Positions 1 to 6,341 of a DNA stretch of 64,000 nucleotides are shown here, piece by piece. Origin of the DNA: DATIRA01 sp963766505 (lineage in GTDB: Bacteria > Pseudomonadota > Gammaproteobacteria > Steroidobacterales > Steroidobacteraceae); the NCBI GenBank assembly GCA_963766505.1, contig CAVYAL010000005.1:806001-870000 (forward strand), written 5' to 3'. Within the stretch, counting starts at the first letter, position 1; each line of letters begins with the position of its first letter. The notes under the pieces were generated by a model. That model had not been told where the DNA came from and did no database searches. It worked only from the letters and a program-made list of their open reading frames with translations. The translations under genes and the position numbers were made by a program.

Positions 1-186
1 CAGGCGCCACCGGTGGATGGTCGTGCGAACGAAGCGCTGGTCGAGTTCCTGGCGCAGGCCCTCGGCGTGCCGAAATCCTCGGTCGTGATCGAGCGCGGAC
101 TCACGGGTCGCGACAAGCGCGTCCGGATCCGCGGAGCCGGCCGCCCGCTGCCCGGGCCGCTCGCGTCGCTGCTCGGCGAGGGTTGA
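1..186 (+). CDS. DUF167/YggU family protein, C-terminal part (cut by window edge)
   Basis: The reading frame is open from base 1 and stops at TGA 184-186, leaving the last 61 residues. The run PPVDGRANEALVEFLA followed by VVIERGLTGRDKRVRI is the conserved core of the small DUF167 (YggU) family, whose members are about 95-100 residues long, so roughly a third is missing upstream. The biochemical function of the family is not established. A DUF4426 gene follows on the same strand, and this neighbour pair is common in gammaproteobacteria next to yggT and metXW. Confidence 0.85.
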   Translation, partial: QAPPVDGRANEALVEFLAQALGVPKSSVVIERGLTGRDKRVRIRGAGRPLPGPLASLLGEG

Positions 187-266
187 GCGGGCGATGACGG
201 GCGCAAGGCCGCCGGTGTTCGACTATAGTGGGCTCAGGGACGCTGCATTACCGAGGGTAGGGACCA

Positions 267-764
267 ATGTTTCGCAGAATGTCGCACATCGCTGCAATCG
301 CCTGCTCACTCGCTCTGTTCGGACTGGCCGGATGCAACCCGGGCGCTCCCGAGTCGCGCAAGGCCCAGACAGCCGCTCCCAGCGAACCGAGTTTCCAGGA
401 TTTCGGCGAGTACCAGGTGCACTACAACGCGCTGCGCACGGACGAGCTGAGCCCCGAAGTGGCGCGCGCCTACGGTATCGAGCGCAGCAGCAACCGCGTG
501 CTGCTCAACGTCTCGATCTTGCGCGAAGGGCCCGACGGGCGCACCGCCCCGGTGGATGGCACCGTGACGGCGCGTGCCTACAACCTGAACGGTCAGCTCA
601 AGGACCTGCAGATGCGCCGGCTGACCGAGGGGGAGTCCGTCTACTTCATCGGCGAGGTCGGCATCGCCGGTACCGAGATCCTGGTATTCGAGATCGAGGC
701 CTCCGCTGCCGATCAGGCAGGCACGTACTCGGTGCAGTTCAAGCGCGAGTTCTTCGCCGGCTGA
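267..764 (+). CDS. DUF4426 domain lipoprotein
   Basis: This 165-residue protein has a basic start, a hydrophobic stretch at residues 7-20 and a lipobox L-A-G-C ending at Cys23. It is therefore predicted to be an exported lipoprotein anchored in the outer or inner membrane. The body (residues about 42-165, with QDFGEYQVHYNALRTDELSPEVARAYGI-like sequence split over the start of the domain) fits DUF4426, a family of unknown function. A TATAGT element at 224-229 in the gap after the YggU gene could be its -10 box, without a good -35. Met5 is an alternative start that would keep the signal peptide. Confidence 0.85.
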   Translation: MFRRMSHIAAIACSLALFGLAGCNPGAPESRKAQTAAPSEPSFQDFGEYQVHYNALRTDELSPEVARAYGIERSSNRVLLNVSILREGPDGRTAPVDGTVTARAYNLNGQLKDLQMRRLTEGESVYFIGEVGIAGTEILVFEIEASAADQAGTYSVQFKREFFAG

Positions 765-800
765 GCGCTCCGGCACTGAAAAAAAAGGCTCCGGAGCGCT
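764..800. repeat. 10-bp perfect inverted repeat after the DUF4426 gene
   Basis: Arms AGCGCTCCGG (764-773) and CCGGAGCGCT (791-800) flank a 17-base centre containing eight A residues. The hairpin starts inside the DUF4426 stop codon. No T-run follows on the plus strand, so it may be an atypical terminator, an mRNA-stabilising hairpin or a protein site ahead of the HU-like gene. Confidence 0.6.
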
Positions 801-892
801 TAAACACCCGTTGATCTTGTGCTATTTTCCGCGCGCGAACAAATATCATGAGCAGGGCCGAAGGCCTGCGACACACCCACAGGAGACATTAA

Positions 893-1204
893 ATGGCAAA
901 GAAGACCTCACCGCCGACCAAGTCCGAGATCCTCGCCGCGATCTCAAAGGACACCGGCCTCTCCAAGAGGCAGGTGAGCGAAGTATTCGATTCGCTCTCG
1001 ACCGTGATCAAGAAGAGCCTGAAGAGCTACGGCGTGTTCACGCTGCCCGGCCTCGCCAAGATGAAGGTCGTCAAGAAGCCCGCCACCAAGGCCCGCGAAG
1101 GCACCAACCCCTTCACGGGCGAGAAGATGATTTTCAAGGCGAAGCCCGCCAGCAAGAAGGTCCGGGTCATGCCCTTGAAGAACCTGAAAACAATGGTGAA
1201 CTGA
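893..1204 (+). CDS. HU/IHF-family DNA-binding protein
   Basis: This 103-residue basic protein follows the HU fold. The N-terminal helical part (about residues 9-45, TKSEILAAISKDTGLSKRQV) is followed by the beta-arm region with the family-typical GVFTLPGLAKMKV and REGTNPFTGEKMIFKAKPA. It should bind and bend DNA non-specifically as a nucleoid protein. The AAGxRxP-type arm of classical HU is replaced by KPATKAREGTNP, which is normal for this divergent gammaproteobacterial HU-like subgroup. AGGAGA about 7 bases before the ATG is a good ribosome-binding site. A TATTTT element at 823-828 is a weak candidate -10. Confidence 0.88.
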   Translation: MAKKTSPPTKSEILAAISKDTGLSKRQVSEVFDSLSTVIKKSLKSYGVFTLPGLAKMKVVKKPATKAREGTNPFTGEKMIFKAKPASKKVRVMPLKNLKTMVN

Positions 1205-1220
1205 GCCGACGAGAATTCCC

Positions 1221-1247
1221 GCCGGGGCGGCTTGCAACCGCCCCGGT
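1221..1247 (+). terminator. Terminator-like hairpin after the HU-like gene
   Basis: Perfect 9-bp stem CCGGGGCGG (1222-1230) / CCGCCCCGG (1238-1246) with a 7-base loop, 18 bases after the stop codon. Only scattered T residues follow, so termination may be weak. It lies between convergent genes. Confidence 0.55.
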
Positions 1248-1280
1248 CCATTACTCCTCTCCCGCCGGAACCGTTTACCT

Positions 1281-1952
1281 TCAGTCGGCAGCCGGCCCCG
1301 CCAGGAAACCCGCGACCACTTCCCTCAGCTCGCCCAGGCGACCGTGGAAGAAATGTTCCGCGCCCGCCAGGATCCGCAGTTGAGCGGGTGGCTCGAACCC
1401 TGCCACCCAGGATTTCACCGAGGCCACCGGCACGAGTTCATCGAGATCGCCGTGCACGACGAGCCACGGGCAGCCGGGACGCGAAGCCGGCATGACCTGT
1501 AGTCTCGACACGGGCGGCGCGACGGTGACGAGGCGACCCGGTCGGGCCGTCGCGGCCGCATGCAGGGCCACCGCGGCGCCGAATGAAAAGCCGGCCAGCC
1601 AGAGCCTTTCGCATCGCCATCGCCGCCTCGCCCAGGCCACCACGGCGAGCGCGTCCTGCAGTTCGCCGTCGCCGTCCGCATAAGCCCCCTCGCTGCCGCC
1701 CACCCCGCGGAAGTTGAACCGCACCGTCGGCGTTCCGAGTTCGTGCATCGCCCGGGCAAGCGTGTGTACGACCTTGTTCTGCATCGTCCCGCCGTGCAGC
1801 GGATGCGGGTGGCATACGACGCCGACCACGCCGGGCTGACGGTCCTCGGCTGGGTCCTCGAGCCGACCTTCGATCGATCCGGCCGGGCCTTCGATCACGA
1901 TCGGCCGCGGCACGGGCGGCCGTAAACGCTCGGTCATGTCGGGCATCCGCAA
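1281..1952 (-). CDS. Small alpha/beta hydrolase
   Basis: The 223-residue protein shows the alpha/beta-hydrolase layout of the COG2945 type. HPHPLHGG at about 48-55 forms the oxyanion region, the nucleophile elbow G-F-S-F-G has Ser123, an acid lies in HGDLDE (Asp169 or Asp171), and the catalytic His is His200 in GAEHFFHG. No signal peptide is seen, so it is probably a cytoplasmic esterase-like enzyme of unknown substrate. It is divergent from the PEBP gene with about 60 bases between start codons. Confidence 0.8.
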   Translation of the reverse strand: MRMPDMTERLRPPVPRPIVIEGPAGSIEGRLEDPAEDRQPGVVGVVCHPHPLHGGTMQNKVVHTLARAMHELGTPTVRFNFRGVGGSEGAYADGDGELQDALAVVAWARRRWRCERLWLAGFSFGAAVALHAAATARPGRLVTVAPPVSRLQVMPASRPGCPWLVVHGDLDELVPVASVKSWVAGFEPPAQLRILAGAEHFFHGRLGELREVVAGFLAGPAAD

Positions 1953-2012
1953 GAGGCGTGCTGCAGTGTGCCAGAATCAGGCCTCGGTTCATCGATCCGG
2001 AGGCAGACCACC

Positions 2013-2642
2013 ATGCAACTGATGTCCAGGAGCTTCGGCCACGGCCAGCGCATTGCGGAGGAGTTCGCGTTCGGCGCGCCGGACCCCAGGCAGCACATCG
2101 TGCTGAGCGCCAACCGAAACCCCCAGTTGAGCTGGCTTGGCGTGCCCGCGGCGACACGCTCGCTCGTACTGCTCTGCGTGGACGGCGACGTGCCGACCAG
2201 CGCCGATGACGTCAACAAGGAGGGCCGCGTGGTTCCGGCGGAGCTGCCGCGCACGGACTTCTACCACTGGGTGGTCGTGGACATTCCGCCCTCGGTCCGC
2301 GAGATCGACGCCGGCGCATGCGCAGACGGCGTAGTCGCGCGCGGGCGACGCAATCCGCCGGGTCCCGCGGGGTCACGCCAGGGCCTGAACGACTACACGC
2401 TCTGGTTCGCCGGCGATGCCGACATGGAGGGCAAGTACTTCGGCTATGACGGACCGTGCCCGCCCTGGAACGACGAGCGACTGCATCATTACGACTTCGT
2501 GCTGCTGGCAACAGACCTGGCCCGTTGCCCGGTCGAGGGCGAATTCACGGGACCCGAGGTGCGCAAGGCGCTCGAGGGCCACGTGCTGGCCGAGGCGAAG
2601 CTGACCGGGACGTACACGCTCAATCCGTCACTGGCCGGGTGA
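2013..2642 (+). CDS. YbhB/YbcL-type PEBP family protein
   Basis: This is a 209-residue phosphatidylethanolamine-binding-protein-fold protein. Family marks are NPQLSWLGVPAATRSLVLLCVDGDVPT, where the usual D-x-D-x-P-T is present as DGDVPT, then FYHWVVVDIPP and the YFGYDGPCPPWND segment before HHYDFVLLATD. Bacterial relatives resemble Raf kinase inhibitor protein but their role is mostly unknown. I chose the ATG at 2013 because GGAGG lies at 1999-2003 at good spacing. The frame is open 45 bases further upstream. Confidence 0.85.
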   Translation: MQLMSRSFGHGQRIAEEFAFGAPDPRQHIVLSANRNPQLSWLGVPAATRSLVLLCVDGDVPTSADDVNKEGRVVPAELPRTDFYHWVVVDIPPSVREIDAGACADGVVARGRRNPPGPAGSRQGLNDYTLWFAGDADMEGKYFGYDGPCPPWNDERLHHYDFVLLATDLARCPVEGEFTGPEVRKALEGHVLAEAKLTGTYTLNPSLAG

Positions 2643-2658
2643 CCCTGGCCCCGCGCAA

Positions 2659-2823
2659 TCAGGGCGCGGCGAGCAGCGTCGGCGGGCCGAAGACGAACGC
2701 CGCACCGACCGCCGCGAGGAAGCAGGCGAGCAGCACGAGCGTCACGATGACGGCCGGCGCATGGGCCCGGACCATCGCGAGCGCGTCGTCCAGGTCATCG
2801 AGCCATTTCAGCAGGCGTTCCAT
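2659..2823 (-). CDS. 54-residue single-span membrane protein
   Basis: The minus strand holds an ATG (2823-2821) to TGA (2661-2659) frame of 54 residues. The start MERLLKWLDDLDDALAMVRA is amphipathic and charged. A strongly hydrophobic stretch follows (about residues 23-45, with VIVTLVLLACFLAAVGAAFVF), then FGPPTLLAAP. The pattern of cytosolic amphipathic helix plus one membrane span is typical of small inner-membrane proteins. I do not recognise a family. It lies just downstream of another tiny gene on the same strand. The only weak point is a poor ribosome-binding site (AAGAAG). Confidence 0.6.
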   Translation of the reverse strand: MERLLKWLDDLDDALAMVRAHAPAVIVTLVLLACFLAAVGAAFVFGPPTLLAAP

Positions 2824-2837
2824 GTCTGAGCTTCTTG

Positions 2838-2860
2838 GGCCCGCGGCTCTCGCGCGGGCC
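2838..2860. other. GC-rich hairpin between two tiny genes
   Basis: Perfect 8-bp stem GGCCCGCG (2838-2845) / CGCGGGCC (2853-2860) with a 7-base loop, beside the alternating TATATATAT run at 2861-2869. It lies in the 74 bases between the 79-residue gene and the 54-residue gene. It could be a processing or attenuation hairpin, or the -10 region of a promoter for the smaller gene. Confidence 0.4.
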
Positions 2861-2897
2861 TATATATATGATACCGCCGCGCCTCGCGCGCGGCCCA

Positions 2898-3137
2898 TCA
2901 CTTCTTCCCGTCGAAGGCTCCCTTGGCCTTCTCGGCCCAGGTCTTGTAGCTGGACACGCTGTAGAGGGCCTTGGAGATCACCGCCTGCCGGGAAGTCGGG
3001 CCCGCATTCGCCCGCACCCGCAGCAGCCAGGCGTTGTAGGCCTCCCAGCCCTCCGCCGCCGCCGCGATCTTCAAACGCCGCTCCCGGCGGGCTTCTGCCG
3101 CCTCCGCCGCGAGGACGCCCTGCTTTTTTTCGCTCAT
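2898..3137 (-). CDS. 79-residue hypothetical protein, Ala/Lys/Arg-rich helix
   Basis: A small soluble basic protein. Residues about 9-32 form an Ala/Glu/Arg-rich predicted helix, followed by WEAYNAWLLRVRANAGPTSRQ and SYKTWAEKAKGAF. No signal peptide or membrane span is seen. I do not recognise the family. It lies alone between ppnN and the 54-residue membrane protein on the same strand, and codon use is as GC-biased as its neighbours, which supports it being real. Confidence 0.55.
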   Translation of the reverse strand: MSEKKQGVLAAEAAEARRERRLKIAAAAEGWEAYNAWLLRVRANAGPTSRQAVISKALYSVSSYKTWAEKAKGAFDGKK

Positions 3138-3214
3138 GCCGGATGATCCATGCTCTCCGGCAAAGCTAACCGGTCGCCGTCCCCGGCGTCCGGTACTGGG
3201 TCACAGGATCTGGA

Positions 3215-4618
3215 TCAGGTGACGATCCGGTAGCAGGGCTGGTATTCGCCCGCGATCTTCATGCGGCGATCGCGCACGAAGCTGCGCAGCAGCGCGTCCA
3301 GCGGCCCGAGCAGCTGCGGCGTCCCGCGCAGCTCGAACGGCCCGCCATCCTCGATCATCCGGATGCCGTGCTCCTTCACGTTCCCGGTGACGATGCCCGA
3401 GAACGCCCGGCGCAGCTCGGAGGCCAGCTGATGCGGTGGCAGTCCTGGCTCGAGTTCGAGCCGGGCCATCGACTCGTGGCTGACCTCGAACGGCTGCTGC
3501 AGTTCGGCAGAGACCCGCAACAGCCAGTTGTAGTTGTAGGCATCGCTGTTGCGACGCCTGAATTCGCGCACCGCGTCCATGCCGCGGGTCATCGCCCGGG
3601 CCACCTCGGCAGGATCGCCGATGATCACCCGGAAGCACCCGAGCGCACGCGGCCCGAGCGTGGCGGCCAGGAACCGCTGAATCTCCTCGAAGTAGCCGGC
3701 GCTGGAGGCAGGCCCGGTGAACACCAGTGGTAGCGGCTGGCTCTCGTTGGCGGGGTCGAGCAATATCCCGAGCAGGTAGAGAATTTCCTCCGCGGTGCCT
3801 GCGCCGCCCGGGAACACGACGATGCCGTGGCCGACGCGCACGAACGCTTCGAGTCGCTTCTCGATGTCCGGCAGTATCACCAGCTCGTTGACGATCGCGT
3901 TCGGCGGCTCCGCGGCGACGATCCCGGGTTCGGTCAGGCCCATGTAGCGCCCCGCGCGGATCCGCTGCTTCGAGTGGCCGATCGCCGCGCCCTTCATCGG
4001 ACCCTTCATCGCGCCCGGACCGCAGCCCGTGCACACGTCCAGCCCGCGCAGCCCGAGCTCGTAGCCCACCCGTTTCGTGTAGTCGTATTCCTCGCGCCCG
4101 ATCGAGTGGCCGCCCCAGCAGACGACGATGTTCGGCCTGATGCGCGGCACCAGCAGCCCGGCATTGCGCAGGATCCGGTAGATCGCGTCGGTGATGTCCC
4201 CGGACTCGCGCAGCTGGACGCTGCCGTGCTCGTAGACCTCGCCGTGGATGTAGAGGATGTCGCGCAGCACCGCGAACAGGTGCTCCTGGATACCCCTGAT
4301 CATCCGGCCGTCGACGAAGGCCGCGGGCGGCGCATTGCGCAGCTCGAGCTTGATCCCCCAGGCCTTGCGGACGATGCGGATCTCGAAATCCGCGTAGCGC
4401 TCGAAGATGACCCGCGCGTCGTCGGTCTCCCCTCCCGCGTTCAGCACGGCCAGCGAGCAGCGGCGGAACAGCGGATAGAGGCCGCCCCGCGAAGAATCCA
4501 GCAGGCGGTCCACCTCCTGCTGCGAGAGATTCTCGAGACTGCCGGTCGGCGTGACCCTCGCATCGACCAGATCCACGTCCTCGACGGCCAGTTCGAGGAC
4601 GTCCGTGCGACGCGTCAC
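3215..4618 (-). CDS. ppnN: Pyrimidine/purine nucleotide 5'-monophosphate nucleosidase
   Basis: At 467 residues this matches the E. coli PpnN (YgdH) family, which splits the N-glycosidic bond of nucleoside 5'-monophosphates to base and ribose 5-phosphate and is controlled by (p)ppGpp in E. coli. The N-terminal domain includes FRRCSLAVLN (51-60). The LOG-type Rossmann core carries VVCWGGHSI (165-173), CTGCGPGAM (196-204) and the phosphate/ribose motif FPGGAGTAEE (269-278). The end KIAGEYQPCYRIVT is also family-typical. The start is GTG at 4618, which overlaps the stop of the upstream L,D-transpeptidase gene as GTGA, so the two are translationally coupled. The frame stays open to 5461, but that part is the neighbour in another frame. 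Confidence 0.93.
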   Translation of the reverse strand: MTRRTDVLELAVEDVDLVDARVTPTGSLENLSQQEVDRLLDSSRGGLYPLFRRCSLAVLNAGGETDDARVIFERYADFEIRIVRKAWGIKLELRNAPPAAFVDGRMIRGIQEHLFAVLRDILYIHGEVYEHGSVQLRESGDITDAIYRILRNAGLLVPRIRPNIVVCWGGHSIGREEYDYTKRVGYELGLRGLDVCTGCGPGAMKGPMKGAAIGHSKQRIRAGRYMGLTEPGIVAAEPPNAIVNELVILPDIEKRLEAFVRVGHGIVVFPGGAGTAEEILYLLGILLDPANESQPLPLVFTGPASSAGYFEEIQRFLAATLGPRALGCFRVIIGDPAEVARAMTRGMDAVREFRRRNSDAYNYNWLLRVSAELQQPFEVSHESMARLELEPGLPPHQLASELRRAFSGIVTGNVKEHGIRMIEDGGPFELRGTPQLLGPLDALLRSFVRDRRMKIAGEYQPCYRIVT

Positions 4619-5391
4619 GGGCTGATCTCGATCGGGATCCCGAGCGGCGCTCGATTCCAGATATCGATCATGTCGGAGTTGCTGACGGCGATGCAGCCGT
4701 CGGTCCAGTCCTTGCTGGCGTAATGCTCCGGCGGCTTGTTCGGCTCGTTGGGCTGGCCGTGGATCATGATCAGCCCGCCCGGCCGGAACCCTGCCTCGTT
4801 CGCCACCGCGCGGTCCTCCCGGTTCGGGTAGGAGATCTCGATGGAGAGGAAGAAGCGACTGGAGGGGTTGCGCCGGACCAGCTCGTAACGCCCCTCGGGC
4901 GTACGGAAGTCGCCTTCGCGCTGCTTGTGCCCATACGGGTTCAGGCCGAGTTTGATCGGGTACTGCGCGATGACCTGGCCGCGACGCATCAGGTAGAGCA
5001 GCCGCTCGGATTTCTTCACGAGCACCTTGTCCGCGAGCCCGCCGCTCACGTCCAGTCTCGGCGCTTCGCCCGACGCTGGAGCACCCGTCATGCCGGAGAC
5101 CGACGCAAACGCACCGGCCACCGCGCTGATCGTCGTGGCCGGAATCGCCGCGCTCGCGGCCGCCGCCGGCGGGCCGCCTGCCGCTGGCAAGGCGGAAACG
5201 GAGCTGAAGCCCTGTGCCGGCGCCGCCACTGTTACCTGCGGCGGAACCATGGCCGGACCCTGGGTGACCGGCCGGGCCGGGGCAGGCGCGCCGGAGACGG
5301 AACTGAAGCCCTGCGCGTAGGACGCGAGCGGCAGGCAGGTCAGGGCCACCAGCAGGCCCGCCATGCCGAGGTTTCGGTTTCGATTTCCCAT
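4615..5391 (-). CDS. YkuD-domain L,D-transpeptidase (YafK-like)
   Basis: This 258-residue exported protein has a signal peptide (residues 1-27, ending ASYA-Q), a long Ala/Pro/Ser linker (28-118) and a YkuD domain (about 123-256). Catalytic marks are H211 in IMIHGQPN and C233 in DWTDGCIAVSN. The domain resembles the YafK/ErfK branch, which acts on peptidoglycan or lipoprotein links in the periplasm. The linker carries three imperfect copies of QGFSSVS (27-33, 60-66, 93-99 as GAFASVS). I chose ATG 5391 because a TATAAT lies at 5407-5402 only about ten bases upstream; ATG 5412 lies upstream of that element. It is followed by ppnN with a GTGA overlap. Confidence 0.87.
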   Translation of the reverse strand: MGNRNRNLGMAGLLVALTCLPLASYAQGFSSVSGAPAPARPVTQGPAMVPPQVTVAAPAQGFSSVSALPAAGGPPAAAASAAIPATTISAVAGAFASVSGMTGAPASGEAPRLDVSGGLADKVLVKKSERLLYLMRRGQVIAQYPIKLGLNPYGHKQREGDFRTPEGRYELVRRNPSSRFFLSIEISYPNREDRAVANEAGFRPGGLIMIHGQPNEPNKPPEHYASKDWTDGCIAVSNSDMIDIWNRAPLGIPIEISP

Positions 5392-5401
5392 CAGGGCCGA
5401 A

Positions 5402-5407
5402 ATTATA
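5402..5407 (-). promoter_or_regulatory. Candidate -10 box for the L,D-transpeptidase gene
   Basis: A perfect TATAAT on the minus strand, 10 bases before the ATG at 5391. No good -35 is seen. An upstream terminator (5462-5491) isolates this gene from nrdJ, so its own promoter is expected here. The predicted transcript would start about four bases before the start codon. Confidence 0.5.
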
Positions 5408-5461
5408 GCCATGCGACACGGCAAGTCGTGCGCCGCGACACAATCCCGCAGCACCCGGCAA

Positions 5462-5491
5462 TAAAAACGAGGCGGCCGGGAGGCCGCCTCG
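5462..5491 (-). terminator. Rho-independent terminator of the nrdJ operon
   Basis: Perfect 10-bp stem (CGAGGCGGCC at 5468-5477, complement at 5482-5491) with a 4-base loop. Read on the minus strand it is followed by TTTTTAT, a standard intrinsic terminator about 100 bases after nrdJb. Confidence 0.85.
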
Positions 5492-5592
5492 AAGGTACGC
5501 GCCGCGCCCGGTCAGAGGCGCCCTGGGTCATCAGGTGGCCGGCGGGAATCCAGCCAGAGCGCGTGGGGAACCGGCACCGGAGCCGCCGAGGC

Positions 5593-6303
5593 TCAACCGC
5601 ACTTGGAGTCTCCGCAGTTCAGGCAGGTCATGCAGCCGTCCATCATGACCACGGCCGCCGTGCTGCACTTGGTGCACAGCTGCGCCCCCTGCGGGTAATG
5701 GCTCTGCGCGAAAGCATCCTGCTGCTTCTGCCGCGCCTCGTACTCGGCGCGCTTCTCCTCGATCAGCTTCAGCCGGTGCTCGTCGAGCTCCGGATCCCGC
5801 AGCAGCCCGATCGTCTGCAGGTGCTTTTCGATGACGTGACCGAGCTCGGCGATGATCGACGGCATGAACTTCCCGCCGGCCTGCCAGTAGCCGCCGCGCG
5901 GGTCGAAGACCGCCTTCAGCTCCTCGACCAGGAACGTGACGTCGCCGCCCTTGCGGAACACGGCCGAGATGATCCGGGTCAGCGCCACGATCCACTGGAA
6001 ATGATCGAGATTCTTCGAGTTGATGAAGATCTCGAACGGCCGTCGCTGCTCGTGCTCGGTACCTTCGTTCAGCACGATGTCGTTGATCGTCACGTACATC
6101 GCGTGGTCGGAAACCGGCGTCTTGATCTTGTAGGTCGAGCCGATCAGGACCTCGGGACGCTCGACCTTCTCGTGCATCCAGATGACCTTGGTGTCGCGCG
6201 AGTCCGCCGGCTGCGGTTCGCGCTTCGCGGCCGTCGGCTGTTCCTCGCCCGGACGGACGACCCTGTACTTGACGATCTTGCTTGCGATCCTGTGGGCACT
6301 CAT
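5593..6303 (-). CDS. nrdJb: Class II ribonucleotide reductase, small C-terminal part (NrdJb)
   Basis: The 236-residue protein corresponds to the separately encoded C-terminal portion of vitamin-B12-dependent ribonucleotide reductase, as in Pseudomonas aeruginosa NrdJb. Residues about 40-170 form the TSCPD-like domain (VIWMHEKVERPEVLIGSTYKI, then FEIFINSKN). A charged linker follows, then a cysteine-rich tail with C210, C213, C224, C227, C230 and C235. Such C-terminal cysteines bind zinc or pass electrons to the catalytic subunit. It follows nrdJa on the same strand with 38 bases between, and both end at the 5462-5491 terminator. Confidence 0.9.
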   Translation of the reverse strand: MSAHRIASKIVKYRVVRPGEEQPTAAKREPQPADSRDTKVIWMHEKVERPEVLIGSTYKIKTPVSDHAMYVTINDIVLNEGTEHEQRRPFEIFINSKNLDHFQWIVALTRIISAVFRKGGDVTFLVEELKAVFDPRGGYWQAGGKFMPSIIAELGHVIEKHLQTIGLLRDPELDEHRLKLIEEKRAEYEARQKQQDAFAQSHYPQGAQLCTKCSTAAVVMMDGCMTCLNCGDSKCG

Positions 6304-6341
6304 CTGTGTAGTCTCTCACTCGGGCGCGCCGCGGCAGCGCC

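Noticed and set aside
3215..5461. A 748-codon open frame suggesting a PpnN fusion protein
   Set aside because: The first 281 codons overlap the L,D-transpeptidase gene in another frame and have no family similarity; the GTGA overlap at 4618-4615 marks two genes.
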